Below are positions 34,102 to 42,856 of a stretch of 64,000 bases of DNA, in pieces. The notes under the pieces were generated by a model. It was not told the origin of the DNA and did not search any database. It was given only the letters and a program-made list of their open reading frames with translations. Numbering within the stretch: position 1 is the first letter of the stretch; each line of letters starts with the position of its first letter. Position numbers and translations under genes: made by a program. The stretch comes from Mycolicibacterium mageritense (GTDB lineage Bacteria; Actinomycetota; Actinomycetes; Mycobacteriales; Mycobacteriaceae): assembly GCF_010727475.1 (NCBI RefSeq), contig NZ_AP022567.1:7254001-7318000 (forward strand), read 5' to 3'.

Positions 34102-34729
34102 CATCGCCGCGCCCACCGTTGCGGTGGTCTACCACTCCGGGTTCGGCCACACCGCGACCCTGGCCGACGCGGTCGCGGCGGGTGCGCGCGACGCCGGTGC
34201 CGAGGTCAGCATCGTGGCCGTCGACACGCTCACCGAGGACGACTGGAACCTGCTCGACGGCGTCGACGCGATGATCTTCGGCAGTGCGACCTACATGGGC
34301 AACGTGTCCGCCGGATTCCAGGCCTTCGCCGAACAGACCGGCAGACGCTGCATGAACGGCGCCTGGCGCGACAAGGTCGCCGGCGGATTCACCAACTCGG
34401 GCGCCAAGAGCGGCGACAAGTTCGCCACCCTGAGCTCACTGGCAGTGTTCGCCGCCCAGCACCACATGCATTGGGTGAGCCTCGGTTTGGGCGCGGGCTG
34501 GAACAGTTCGACGGGCAGCGAGAACGACCTCAACCGCCTGGGCTTCTGGCTCGGCGCGGGTACCCAGACCGATGTCGACGCCGGCCCGGCCGACGTCCAC
34601 CCCGCCGATGTCGCGACGTGCCGGCATCTGGGCGCACGCATCGCGCTGGTGACCCGCCAGCTCAACATCGGCCGGTCGGTCAGTCCAGCGGCTCCAGTTC
34701 CTGCAGCATCGTCGGCACCAACTCGCTGA
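34082..34729 (+). CDS. flavodoxin/NADPH-dependent FMN reductase (WrbA-like)
   Basis: 215 residues. The FMN phosphate-binding loop is VVYHSGFGHTATLADAVA. The segment DAMIFGSATYMGNVSAGFQA and the later GGFTNSGAKSGDK are typical of flavodoxin-like quinone reductases. It probably reduces quinones or other small oxidants with FMN. The second ATG (34082) has the better RBS spacing; an ATG six bases earlier is possible. Its last 50 bp overlap the converging oxidoreductase gene. Confidence 0.88.
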   Translation: MPHNGTDIAAPTVAVVYHSGFGHTATLADAVAAGARDAGAEVSIVAVDTLTEDDWNLLDGVDAMIFGSATYMGNVSAGFQAFAEQTGRRCMNGAWRDKVAGGFTNSGAKSGDKFATLSSLAVFAAQHHMHWVSLGLGAGWNSSTGSENDLNRLGFWLGAGTQTDVDAGPADVHPADVATCRHLGARIALVTRQLNIGRSVSPAAPVPAASSAPTR

Positions 34730-36056
34730 CGGTCGGGTGGATGTGCATGGTGCGCGAGATCGCGGTGTAGGGCTTCTTCGCCGTCATGATGTCGAGGATC
34801 GCGTGCACCACCTCGTCGCCGCCGACACCGAGGATGGCCGCGCCGAGGATCTCCTCGGTCTCGGCGTCGACCACCACCTTCATGAAGCCCTGTGTCTCGC
34901 CCTTCTCGACGGCGCGACCAACCCGCGTCATCGGACGCTTGCCCACCAACGCCTTTCGGCCCGATGCCCGCACCTGCGCGACAGTCATCCCGGCCCGCCC
35001 CAACGGCGGATCGATGTAGAGCGCATAGGTGGGGACGCGGTCGCTCACGCGTCGCGGATCGTCGTCGAGCAGGTTCGCGGCGACGATCTCGAAGTCGTTG
35101 TACGACGTGTGCGTGAACGCGCCCTTGCCGTTGCAGTCCCCCATCGCCCAGATGTGGTCGGCGGTCGTGCGCAACTGATCGTCGACCACGACGTAGCCGC
35201 GCTCATCGGTGCGCACCCCGGCGAGCTCCAGCCCCAGATCGTCGGTGTTGGGTTGACGCCCGACCGCCAACAGCAGGTGTGTGCCTGCGATCGGCTCAGC
35301 CCCGTCGCGTGGAGTGACGGTGAATCCCGTGTCGGTCTTGGCGAATCGAATGGCGTTGGCGTTCAACACGACATCGATGGCCTCGGCGGTCAGGATGTCC
35401 TTGATCGTGGCCGAGACGTCCTCGTCCTCGCGGGAGGTCAGCCGTGGCCCCTTCTCCACCACGGTCACCTGCGCACCGAAGCGCCGGTACATCTGGGCGA
35501 ACTCGAGTGCGATGTAACTGCCCCCGATGATCACGAGATGCTCTGGCACCGTGTCGAGTTCGAGGATGCCGACGTTGGTCAGGTAGTCGATGTCGGACAG
35601 CCCGGGAAAGTCGGGCACCACGGCGCGGCCACCCACGTTGAGGTAGAACCGGTCGGCCTGCAGCAGCGTCCCGTCGACATCGACGGTGTGCGGGTCGACG
35701 AACCGGGCGTGGCCGCGGATCAGCGTGGCGCCGTCCATCCCCTCGAGCCACGACTCCACCCCGTGCCGGTCGTCCAGCATGATGCGGTCCTTGCGGGCCT
35801 TGACCTTGGCCATGTCGACGTCGACTTCGCCTGTGCCGATGCCGTATTCGGCTCCGCGTCGGGCCAGGTGCGCGGCGTGCGCGCTGGCCACCAGGGTCTT
35901 GGTGGGGATGCACCCGTAGTTCACGCACGTACCGCCGACCAGTTTGCGTTCGATCACCGCGACGGTCTGGCCGGCAGCGGTCAGCCTGCCCGCCAGGGGC
36001 GGACCGGCCTGGCCGGCTCCGATGATGACTGCGTCGAATCGCTGAGCAGTGGGCAT
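34680..36056 (-). CDS. FAD-dependent pyridine nucleotide-disulfide oxidoreductase
   Basis: 458 residues. The FAD-binding motif VIIGAGQAGPPLA is near residue 10. The redox-active disulfide is GGTCVNYGCIPTKT at about 41-54, and an NAD(P)-binding motif VIIGGSYIALEFA follows. The C-terminal dimerisation domain carries the catalytic HPTVSE motif. It resembles mercuric reductase and dihydrolipoamide dehydrogenase but lacks an N-terminal HMA domain and the C-terminal Cys pair of MerA. The substrate is therefore unknown, perhaps a disulfide or quinone. It precedes nothing but a 9-bp gap to DUF4126. Confidence 0.9.
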   Translation of the reverse strand: MPTAQRFDAVIIGAGQAGPPLAGRLTAAGQTVAVIERKLVGGTCVNYGCIPTKTLVASAHAAHLARRGAEYGIGTGEVDVDMAKVKARKDRIMLDDRHGVESWLEGMDGATLIRGHARFVDPHTVDVDGTLLQADRFYLNVGGRAVVPDFPGLSDIDYLTNVGILELDTVPEHLVIIGGSYIALEFAQMYRRFGAQVTVVEKGPRLTSREDEDVSATIKDILTAEAIDVVLNANAIRFAKTDTGFTVTPRDGAEPIAGTHLLLAVGRQPNTDDLGLELAGVRTDERGYVVVDDQLRTTADHIWAMGDCNGKGAFTHTSYNDFEIVAANLLDDDPRRVSDRVPTYALYIDPPLGRAGMTVAQVRASGRKALVGKRPMTRVGRAVEKGETQGFMKVVVDAETEEILGAAILGVGGDEVVHAILDIMTAKKPYTAISRTMHIHPTVSELVPTMLQELEPLD

Positions 36057-36065
36057 CGCGGCGAC

Positions 36066-36548
36066 CTAAAGCACCGAGGTGAGCGCGGCGACCGCGAACC
36101 CGCCCAGCACCGCGATGGCGTCCTCCACCAACGCGACCGGCAGATCGTGGCCGCCGTTGGCCTCGACCAGGCGCTTACGAGCCTCATATCCGCCGAGCGT
36201 GCCCAGCACCGCGCCGACGATGCCTGCGCCCAACCCGCCGAACGTGTAACCCCACGCGGTGCCGATCACCGCGCCCGCGAAGGCGCCCGTGGCCAGCCGA
36301 GCGATGAACTGCACGGGGGTCTTCCGGCTCGGAGTGGCGGGCAGTTGGTCGGTGACCAATTCCACGACCAGCAGAACCGTCAGCACCGTGACGGTGATCG
36401 GGTGGTCCAGCCAACTCGCCCAGGTTCCGTCGAGATTGATCCAGTCGAGTGCGGCCGCCCACGCGACCACGGCAGGCGGGGTCAACGCCCGCAACCCGGC
36501 CACCACCCCGATCAACAACGCCAGCAGCAGAACCAGGAAATGCGTCAT
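36066..36548 (-). CDS. DUF4126 membrane protein
   Basis: 160-residue integral membrane protein with about four hydrophobic segments, including a glycine-rich region (TGAFAGAVIGTAWGYTFGGL). It begins MTHFLVLLLALLIGVVAGLR and matches the position of Rv2120c in the syntenic order. Function unknown. It is upstream of the disulfide oxidoreductase by 9 bp, so the two may share a transcript. Confidence 0.85.
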   Translation of the reverse strand: MTHFLVLLLALLIGVVAGLRALTPPAVVAWAAALDWINLDGTWASWLDHPITVTVLTVLLVVELVTDQLPATPSRKTPVQFIARLATGAFAGAVIGTAWGYTFGGLGAGIVGAVLGTLGGYEARKRLVEANGGHDLPVALVEDAIAVLGGFAVAALTSVL

Positions 36549-36613
36549 GGCGACCTCCGTGCCGTGGAAACGTCACCCGGACGCTAACACGCACGGCGGC
36601 AGCGCACCGGCTA

Positions 36614-37468
36614 TCAGAACCGGCAGAACCGGATGTCGGACGCCAGAATCGCTTTGGCGCCGATGGCCGAGATGGCGTCCATGATCGAGTTCACGTCACG
36701 CCGCGGCACCAACGCGCGCACCGCGACCCATGCCGGATCCGCAAGTGGCGCAATGGTCGGCGACTCCAACCCCGGCGTCACCGCGGTGGCCTGCTCAAGC
36801 ACCTCGCGCGGGCAGTCGTAATCCAGCATCAGATACTGCTGGCCGAACACCACGCCCTGCACCCGGGCGGTGAGTTGATCGCGGGCCGCGGCGTTCTCGT
36901 CGGCGCCGTTACCGTCCCGTTCGATGAGCACCGCCTCCGATTCACACAGCGGTTCCCCGAACGCCACGAGATTGTGCAGGCCCAGGGTGCGGCCCGAACC
37001 GACGACGTCGGCGATCACGTCGGCGACCCCGAGCTGGATCGAGATCTCGACGGCGCCGTCCAGCCGGATCACGGTCGCGTCGATGCCCTGCGCCGCCAAG
37101 TCTTTTCGCACCAGGTTCGGGAACGAGGTGGCGATGCGGCTGCCCGCGAGATCCTTCGTCGTCCACTCCCGGCCGGCCGGCGCCGCGTAGCGGAAGGTCG
37201 AGTTGCCGAACCCGAGCGCAAGCCGCTCGCGCACCGGCGCATCCGAATCCGCGGCCAGGTCGCGGCCTGTGATACCGAGGTCGAGCTGACCGGAACCGAC
37301 ATAGATGGCAATGTCTTTGGGCCGCAGGAAGAAGAACTCGACGTTGTTGTTGGGGTCGACGACCGTCAGATCCTTGGGATCGCGCCGGCGCCGGTACCCG
37401 GCCTCGGAGAGGATCTCGGCCGCGGACTCACTCAGTGCCCCCTTGTTGGGCACGGCAACCCTGAGCAT
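36614..37468 (-). CDS. hisG: ATP phosphoribosyltransferase HisG (long form)
   Basis: 284 residues. First step of histidine synthesis: ATP + PRPP to phosphoribosyl-ATP. The long form carries a C-terminal ACT-like regulatory domain (about residues 210-284, VRALVPRRDVNSIMDAISAI) for feedback inhibition by histidine. The PRPP-binding loop reads LGVADVIADVVGSGRTL. The start MLRVAVPNKGALSES is the family N-terminus. A GTG at 37477 that overlaps the hisE stop is an alternative. hisE-hisG form an operon. Confidence 0.95.
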   Translation of the reverse strand: MLRVAVPNKGALSESAAEILSEAGYRRRRDPKDLTVVDPNNNVEFFFLRPKDIAIYVGSGQLDLGITGRDLAADSDAPVRERLALGFGNSTFRYAAPAGREWTTKDLAGSRIATSFPNLVRKDLAAQGIDATVIRLDGAVEISIQLGVADVIADVVGSGRTLGLHNLVAFGEPLCESEAVLIERDGNGADENAAARDQLTARVQGVVFGQQYLMLDYDCPREVLEQATAVTPGLESPTIAPLADPAWVAVRALVPRRDVNSIMDAISAIGAKAILASDIRFCRF

Positions 37469-37473
37469 GCCGT

Positions 37474-37755
37474 TCACAGTTTCCGGTAGACGTCGTCGAG
37501 GGTCAGGCCGCGAGAGATCATCAGCACCTGCGTCCAGTACAGCAATTGGCTGACCTCCTCGGCGAGTGCCTCGTCACTCTCGTGCTCGGCGGCCAGCCAC
37601 ACCTCGCCGGCCTCTTCGAGGATCTTCTTGCCGAGTCCGTGCACGCCGGCGTCGAGCGCGGCGACCGTGCCGCTGCCGGCGGGCCTGGTCTGCGCCTTGT
37701 CGCTGAGCTCGGCGAACAACGCGTCGAAGGTCTTCACGGACATGAATTGTTTCAT
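37474..37755 (-). CDS. hisE: phosphoribosyl-ATP pyrophosphatase HisE
   Basis: 93 residues, full length for mycobacterial HisE. It is a helical MazG-like pyrophosphatase catalysing the second histidine step. The metal-binding helices include KKILEEAGEVWLAAEHESDE and ALAEEVSQLLYW. It starts MKQFMSVKTFDALFAEL; the longer frame upstream overlaps the divergent gene. Its stop is 5 bp from the hisG ATG. Confidence 0.95.
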   Translation of the reverse strand: MKQFMSVKTFDALFAELSDKAQTRPAGSGTVAALDAGVHGLGKKILEEAGEVWLAAEHESDEALAEEVSQLLYWTQVLMISRGLTLDDVYRKL

Positions 37756-37792
37756 GCGCCGAGGGGTTGCCCGAGTGGGGTGCAATAGAGGT

Positions 37793-38290
37793 GTGCGTGA
37801 TGCCCTGCAACAGCTGCCCACCTACACCGCGCGGGTATCGGCGATCCGGTCGATCCTGGCGCACCACCTGCCGCTCGCCGACCTGGTCCAGAACAACCGC
37901 GTGACGAACCCGATCGCGCCGGTGGAGTGCCTCGCGGCGTCGTGGGGTGCGACGGTGACCGCCGTTCCAGAACTCGTGGTGTCGGTTCACCACGTCGAGG
38001 ACTTCGCCGAAGAAGTGGAGCTGCTGCGCTACATCGCGGGTATCGAGGACGGTTCGATCGAGGTGGCCAGGCCGCGAGCCGACGAGTTCGCCCTGGTGCA
38101 GGAGAAGCTCAGCACAGTCCAGGCCGTGGTCGGAAACTGTGCGGTGCGCATCCGCCACGACGGCACCGCGCTGCGCGGGCTGGTGGCTCCGGCGATCGAG
38201 ATCGCCACCACAGGCTGGACGGCCTACACCGACGACTATGTGCCGCCACCGCTGCCGCCCGGGGCCGACGCGCCGATCTGGAACGTCTAG
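37793..38290 (+). CDS. conserved hypothetical protein opposite hisE
   Basis: 165 residues from a GTG start (RDALQQLPTYTARVSAIRSI). The family is not recognised. The sequence is soluble-looking with an alternating helix/strand pattern and no signal peptide. It has one motif-like stretch, NNRVTNPIAPVECLAASWG, in which a Cys follows a proline loop. The long in-frame extension upstream is antisense to hisE and is not used. It is divergent from hisE across 37 bp and its stop overlaps that of the sugar transporter by a few bases. Confidence 0.6.
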   Translation: MRDALQQLPTYTARVSAIRSILAHHLPLADLVQNNRVTNPIAPVECLAASWGATVTAVPELVVSVHHVEDFAEEVELLRYIAGIEDGSIEVARPRADEFALVQEKLSTVQAVVGNCAVRIRHDGTALRGLVAPAIEIATTGWTAYTDDYVPPPLPPGADAPIWNV

Positions 38291-39753
38291 GTGACCGCAG
38301 GCTTCTCGTCGTGGGTGATCTCGTCCTGCATGTCCTCGAGATGCTTGCCCTTGGTCTCCTGCACCCATCGCGAGACGAACAGGAACGACAGCACGGCGCA
38401 CAGCGCGTAGAAGCCGTACGCGACCCCGAGCATGTTGCTCAGCTGCGGGAAGGTCACCGTGATGAGCCAGTTGGCCACCCATTGTCCGGCGGCTGCCAGG
38501 CCCAGCGCGGCCGCGCGGATGCGGTTGGGGAACATCTCGCCCAGCAGCACCCAGACGACCGGCCCCCACGACATCCCGAACGCGACCACGAACAGGTTGG
38601 CGGCCACGAGGGCGACCGGTCCGGCGACGTCACCGAGCACCGGCTTGCCGTCGACCTGGGCCGCCGTACCGAAGATCACCGCCATGGTGCCCAGCGTGAT
38701 CGCCATGCCGGCCGAACCGGTCAGCAACAGGGGCTTGCGGCCGACCTTGTCGATCAACGCGATGGCGATCAGCGTCGTGACGATGTTGGTGATCGATGTG
38801 ATGACGGTGATGACGAACGCCTGGCTCTCGCCGAACCCGACGGCCTCCCACAGCACGTTGGAGTAGTAGAAGATCACGTTGATGCCGACGAACTGCTGAA
38901 ACACCGACAGCCCCAGGCCGACCCAGACGATTCCGTGAATCCCGCCGGTCGGCTTGCGCAGATCCCGCCATGACGGTGGCCTGTCGGACTTCAGCGAATC
39001 CTGGATGCGGCTGATGGTGATCTCCAGGTTCTTCTCCCCCAGCAGCATGGTGAGCACCTTGCGGGCTTCCGGAATCCGGTACTTGGACACCAAGTAGCGC
39101 GGCGACTCGGGGATTGTGTAGGCCAGCGCGCCGTACACGATGGCCGGGATCGCCATCATCAGGAACATCCAGCGCCAGGCCGCGAGCCCGAGCCAGAGTT
39201 CCTCACGTGACCCACCGGCCAGGTGCGCGAGCAGCGCATCGATCGCCAGCGACACGAAGATGCCGGTGACGATCGCCAACTGCTGCAGTGAGCCGAGGCG
39301 TCCGCGGATGCGCGGCGGCGAGGTTTCGGCGATATAGGCCGGCGCGATCACCGAGGCGACGCCGACCCCGAGGCCACCGACGATGCGGAAGAGCACCACC
39401 AGTTCGATGTTCGGCGCCATGCCGGTGCCGATCGCGCTGATCAGGAACAGCAGCGCGGCGATCTTCATGACCGACAAGCGGCCGATCCGGTCCGCGAGAC
39501 GTCCCGCGGTCATGGCGCCGACGGCGGCACCGAGCAACGCCGATGCGACCGCGAAACCCAGCGTGAGTTCGCCGATGCCGAACTCGTCGCGCAGCGCCGA
39601 GACGGCGCCGTTGATAACCGCGCTGTCATAGCCGAACAGCAGGCCGCCGAGTGCGGCGACCGAGGCGATGCGCACGACTTTGCCGCTGTGCTCGGATTCC
39701 TCGTAGTCCTCCAGACCTGACGGGGAGTCCCCTATAGGACCATGACCGGCCAT
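38287..39753 (-). CDS. MFS sugar/proton symporter (GlcP/XylE-like)
   Basis: 488-residue major facilitator with twelve hydrophobic segments. Sugar-porter signatures are present: GGLLFGYDSAVINGAVSALR in the first helices, PESPRYLVSK before the central loop, and the terminal VQETKGKHLEDMQ. It probably imports glucose or a related sugar; mycobacterial GlcP is of this type. The ATG at 39753 (MAGHGPIGDSPSG) is chosen over one six codons earlier. Confidence 0.88.
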   Translation of the reverse strand: MAGHGPIGDSPSGLEDYEESEHSGKVVRIASVAALGGLLFGYDSAVINGAVSALRDEFGIGELTLGFAVASALLGAAVGAMTAGRLADRIGRLSVMKIAALLFLISAIGTGMAPNIELVVLFRIVGGLGVGVASVIAPAYIAETSPPRIRGRLGSLQQLAIVTGIFVSLAIDALLAHLAGGSREELWLGLAAWRWMFLMMAIPAIVYGALAYTIPESPRYLVSKYRIPEARKVLTMLLGEKNLEITISRIQDSLKSDRPPSWRDLRKPTGGIHGIVWVGLGLSVFQQFVGINVIFYYSNVLWEAVGFGESQAFVITVITSITNIVTTLIAIALIDKVGRKPLLLTGSAGMAITLGTMAVIFGTAAQVDGKPVLGDVAGPVALVAANLFVVAFGMSWGPVVWVLLGEMFPNRIRAAALGLAAAGQWVANWLITVTFPQLSNMLGVAYGFYALCAVLSFLFVSRWVQETKGKHLEDMQDEITHDEKPAVT

Positions 39754-39849
39754 GTGACGACCTTTCCGCATCAGTGCGTGATCTGTGCCACATCACAATC
39801 GCACAGTCAGACCGCGGATAGGGCCATATCCGGCCGCGCCATCGACGTC

Positions 39850-40533
39850 TCAGGCAGTGCGTTGACCGGGATCGACGCCGAGCTCGGCATGGATCGCCTG
39901 CAGGTCGGCCACGTCGAGAAGGGTCAGCGATTCGACATGCCTGCGCCGCGGCCCGTGCGGGACCGCCATGTCGTTGGGCACCACCAGCACAGGGCACCCG
40001 GCGGCCTCGGCGGACGCCGTGCCCGTCACCGAGTCCTCGACCGCAAGGCACCGCTCGGCGGGCAGCCCGAGCAACTCGGCCGCACGCAGATACGGATCGG
40101 GCGCCGGCTTGCCGCTCGGTACCTCGTCACCGCACACGGTGACCGAAAAATAATGGCGGCCAATGCTTTCCAGCGCGCGCTCGGCGAGGTCGCGACGCGT
40201 GTTGGTCACCAGCGCCATCGGGATGCCCGCGGTGAGCAGGCGGTCGAGCAGCTCCTGGGCACCGGGCCGCCACGGCAGGCCCTGCTCGAACAGGTCTCCC
40301 GTGTAGTCGTGCAACCAATCCTCCGATTCGGCCATCGCGACCGGGTCGGGTTCGAGACCGACGTCTTCGTAGACGATCCGCATCACCGTCTCGGCTGAGC
40401 CACCCAGCGTCGACTCCCGCACCTCGGGAGTGAGCACCGCACCCATCCGCGCATACAGCGCGTGCATCGAGACGTCCCAGAGTTTTTCAGAGTCGACCAG
40501 GGTGCCGTCCATATCCCACAGCACCGCTTTCAC
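39850..40533 (-). CDS. HAD-superfamily hydrolase (subfamily IA)
   Basis: 227 residues. HAD motif I VLWDMDGTLVDS has the nucleophile Asp8 and acid/base Asp10. Motif II is MALVTNTRRD, motif III a Lys in PSGKPAPDPY, and motif IV VEDSVTG. The cap domain is of the beta-phosphoglucomutase/phosphatase type. It is probably a small-molecule phosphatase, perhaps of sugar phosphates given the neighbouring sugar transporter. The substrate is unproven. Confidence 0.9.
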   Translation of the reverse strand: MKAVLWDMDGTLVDSEKLWDVSMHALYARMGAVLTPEVRESTLGGSAETVMRIVYEDVGLEPDPVAMAESEDWLHDYTGDLFEQGLPWRPGAQELLDRLLTAGIPMALVTNTRRDLAERALESIGRHYFSVTVCGDEVPSGKPAPDPYLRAAELLGLPAERCLAVEDSVTGTASAEAAGCPVLVVPNDMAVPHGPRRRHVESLTLLDVADLQAIHAELGVDPGQRTA

Positions 40534-40626
40534 GCCCCGATTGTTTCATGGCAATCTGCCGCAAGTCACATCGCCTACGTGCAGGTATGGTGCACAGCAC
40601 ACGCTGTAGAGGTTCGGGGGCCGGGT

Positions 40627-41715
40627 ATGACGCAGTGGGGACACGGCGGCGATCCGTTCGGCGGTGCGCCTTTCGGCGGCTCACCGTACGGCGGTCCACC
40701 CCAGTTCGGCCCACCCCAATACTCGGCACCTGCACCCCCGCCGCCCCGAGAGACCAACACCTTCGCCACCCTCTCGGTGATCTTCGCGTTCGCCTTCGCA
40801 CCCGCAGGCGCGATCTTCGGCCACATCGGGCTCAACCAGATCAAGCGCACCGGCCAACCCGGTCGCGACCGCGCCATCATCGGACTCGCCCTGTCCTACG
40901 CCATCATCGCCATACTCGTTGTCGCGCTGGCTATCTGGCTGATACTGCGCGACACCACGCCGTCGTCTCACAGCTCGGAGCGGACCGCGCCGTCGGCCAC
41001 GGCGCCACCCAGCGCGTCGCAGAAACCGACAACCTCCACGCCGACCGGCGTTCCGTCGTCGCCATGCGGCGGGTTCGAGCCACCAGCCCTGCACTCCGGC
41101 CGCACGGTCGATGACACCGCACTGCCAGGTCTTCTCCTCGATGTGACCGCAGCCCAAGAGCTGATATCGAGGCAGCACAGCACGCTGGGGTTGACCGCTG
41201 CGCCCCAACGCACCGAACCCCTCGCCGAGCCCTTTCCCTTCGGCACCGTCGCACCGTCATCCTGTACGGCGGTCGTCTTCGCCGGCTCGGCCGAGGCGTA
41301 TCGCGACAGCGACTACCGTGGCTTCGTGATGTCCACGATGACCGCTCCCGACGGCACGGTCATCATCCAAACCGCGTCCAGTTACTCAGATCAGGAAGCC
41401 GCACACCGCGCCCTGACCGGCTACAGCGCCAACCTGGGCGAGCCGGACAGCACCGGCCACGCCACCTACACCCCGTCCGCAGGTGGCTCCCCGGCCGAAT
41501 TGCTGTTCAGCCTCAACAACTTTGACGGCGGGAGTTCGCCCTTCATCCTTGGCAACTACTTCGACCACAACAACCTTGATGCCGGGTTCGGCGGGACACG
41601 GGCAGTCTTTCAGAGCGGAAACGTCCTCATCGACATCTCGGTATCCGGCATGGATTATTCGACGACCGGCGACTCACACTTCATCGCCATGGAGATCGAC
41701 AAGCGGCTGAAATGA
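40627..41715 (+). CDS. DUF4190 membrane protein with extracellular sensor-like domain
   Basis: 362 residues. The Gly/Pro-rich N-terminus (GGDPFGGAPFGGSPYGGPP) is cytosolic. The DUF4190 region (ATLSVIFAFAFAPAGAIFGH) holds two membrane segments. A Ser/Thr/Pro-rich linker leads to an extracellular domain of about 220 residues resembling PknH-type sensor domains, with paired Cys (SSPCGGFEP, APSSCTAVVFAG). It is probably a cell-envelope sensor or binding protein. The start ATG is the first of the DUF4190-type N-terminus MTQWG. A close paralogue follows 58 bp later. Confidence 0.8.
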   Translation: MTQWGHGGDPFGGAPFGGSPYGGPPQFGPPQYSAPAPPPPRETNTFATLSVIFAFAFAPAGAIFGHIGLNQIKRTGQPGRDRAIIGLALSYAIIAILVVALAIWLILRDTTPSSHSSERTAPSATAPPSASQKPTTSTPTGVPSSPCGGFEPPALHSGRTVDDTALPGLLLDVTAAQELISRQHSTLGLTAAPQRTEPLAEPFPFGTVAPSSCTAVVFAGSAEAYRDSDYRGFVMSTMTAPDGTVIIQTASSYSDQEAAHRALTGYSANLGEPDSTGHATYTPSAGGSPAELLFSLNNFDGGSSPFILGNYFDHNNLDAGFGGTRAVFQSGNVLIDISVSGMDYSTTGDSHFIAMEIDKRLK

Positions 41716-41773
41716 GCACGTGGACAGTGGAAGCGGTAGCGCACACCGCCTGGTTTGGCGCTGAGGCAGGGTC

Positions 41774-42781
41774 ATGACCCAATGGGGATATGGCGGCCCA
41801 CACCACTATTCGGCGCCGCCTCCGCCACAGCGCCAAGAAATGAACACCTTCGCAACGCTGTCGGTGATCTTCGCATTCATCTTCGCCCCCGCCGGCGCAA
41901 TATGCGGCCACCTCGGGCTCACCCAGATACAACGTACCGGCCAACCCGGCCGCACCCGCGCCATCATCGGACTCACGCTGTCCTACACCATCATCGTCGT
42001 ACTCATTGTCGCGCTAGTCGTTTGGCTGGTACTGCGTGGAGATGCAGACACACCGCCACTTGCGACGTCGGCACCCGGGCCGCAAACCAGCGCCACGGTC
42101 TCGCCCACCGCTCCGACCGCAGCGACCTCCGAGGACGTGTTCGCACTGTCATGCGGCGAAGGCGCTGGGCCGCGAGCCGAGTGGCCCGGACGTACCGTGA
42201 GCGACGCCGAACTCGGCAGTATCCCGATGGACCTCACCGACATCAAGAGTGCACTGAAGTCCGACGTGTCCGTCGACAGGCTCGCGGCGGATCCGCCGCG
42301 GACGGATTTGTTGAGACCGCCATACCCGGACGGAACGGTAGAGCCGGCCGCATGCACGTCGCTGGTGTTCGCAGGCACCGCCGACGCATACCGCGACATC
42401 GGTTACCGGGCCGTCTATCTCACTCGAATCTCCGCCCCTGCACCCGAATATGTCTCGGTGATCCAGGTGGCCAGCAGCTACCCCGACAGCGCGGCAGCAC
42501 TTCGCGCCCTGGAAAAACTCACCATGCATCTCGTGGAGGCCCGGGGTCCCACGATCAAAGTCACCCGAACTTGGGGTGAAACCATCACGCTCGAGCGACC
42601 GCTGGTGAGCGAGACAAAGTTCGTTTATGTGCTGGCAAATCAGGCAGGCGAGATAAAGAGCCGATTCGATCGAGTCCTCTTCCAAAGGGGAAACGTCGTA
42701 TTCGATCTTTCCCTGCAGAGCCGGTCCAGTGTGAGCGAGATTACGTCGATGGCGGTGAGCATCTCACACCGTCTGGGCTAG
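41774..42781 (+). CDS. DUF4190 membrane protein, tandem paralogue
   Basis: 335 residues with the same plan as the preceding protein: MTQWG start, a shorter Gly/Pro segment, the near-identical MNTFATLSVIFAFIFAPAGA membrane region, a linker, and an extracellular domain with matching Cys positions (ALSCGEG, EPAACTSLVFAGTADAYRD). The membrane part is well conserved between the two, and the outer domain has diverged strongly, as expected for a tandem duplication with change of ligand. Function unknown. Confidence 0.8.
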   Translation: MTQWGYGGPHHYSAPPPPQRQEMNTFATLSVIFAFIFAPAGAICGHLGLTQIQRTGQPGRTRAIIGLTLSYTIIVVLIVALVVWLVLRGDADTPPLATSAPGPQTSATVSPTAPTAATSEDVFALSCGEGAGPRAEWPGRTVSDAELGSIPMDLTDIKSALKSDVSVDRLAADPPRTDLLRPPYPDGTVEPAACTSLVFAGTADAYRDIGYRAVYLTRISAPAPEYVSVIQVASSYPDSAAALRALEKLTMHLVEARGPTIKVTRTWGETITLERPLVSETKFVYVLANQAGEIKSRFDRVLFQRGNVVFDLSLQSRSSVSEITSMAVSISHRLG

Positions 42782-42856
42782 CGCCGTCGACAGGGGTCAA
42801 GCGTGCCTCGCGCCTGTCTGCCTCAGCTGTCGGCCCCCTCACCTACGGTGGGTGGC

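Noticed and set aside
34737..36587. Plus-strand open frame of over 600 codons
   Set aside because: It is antisense to the disulfide oxidoreductase and DUF4126 genes and has low-complexity composition without any motif.
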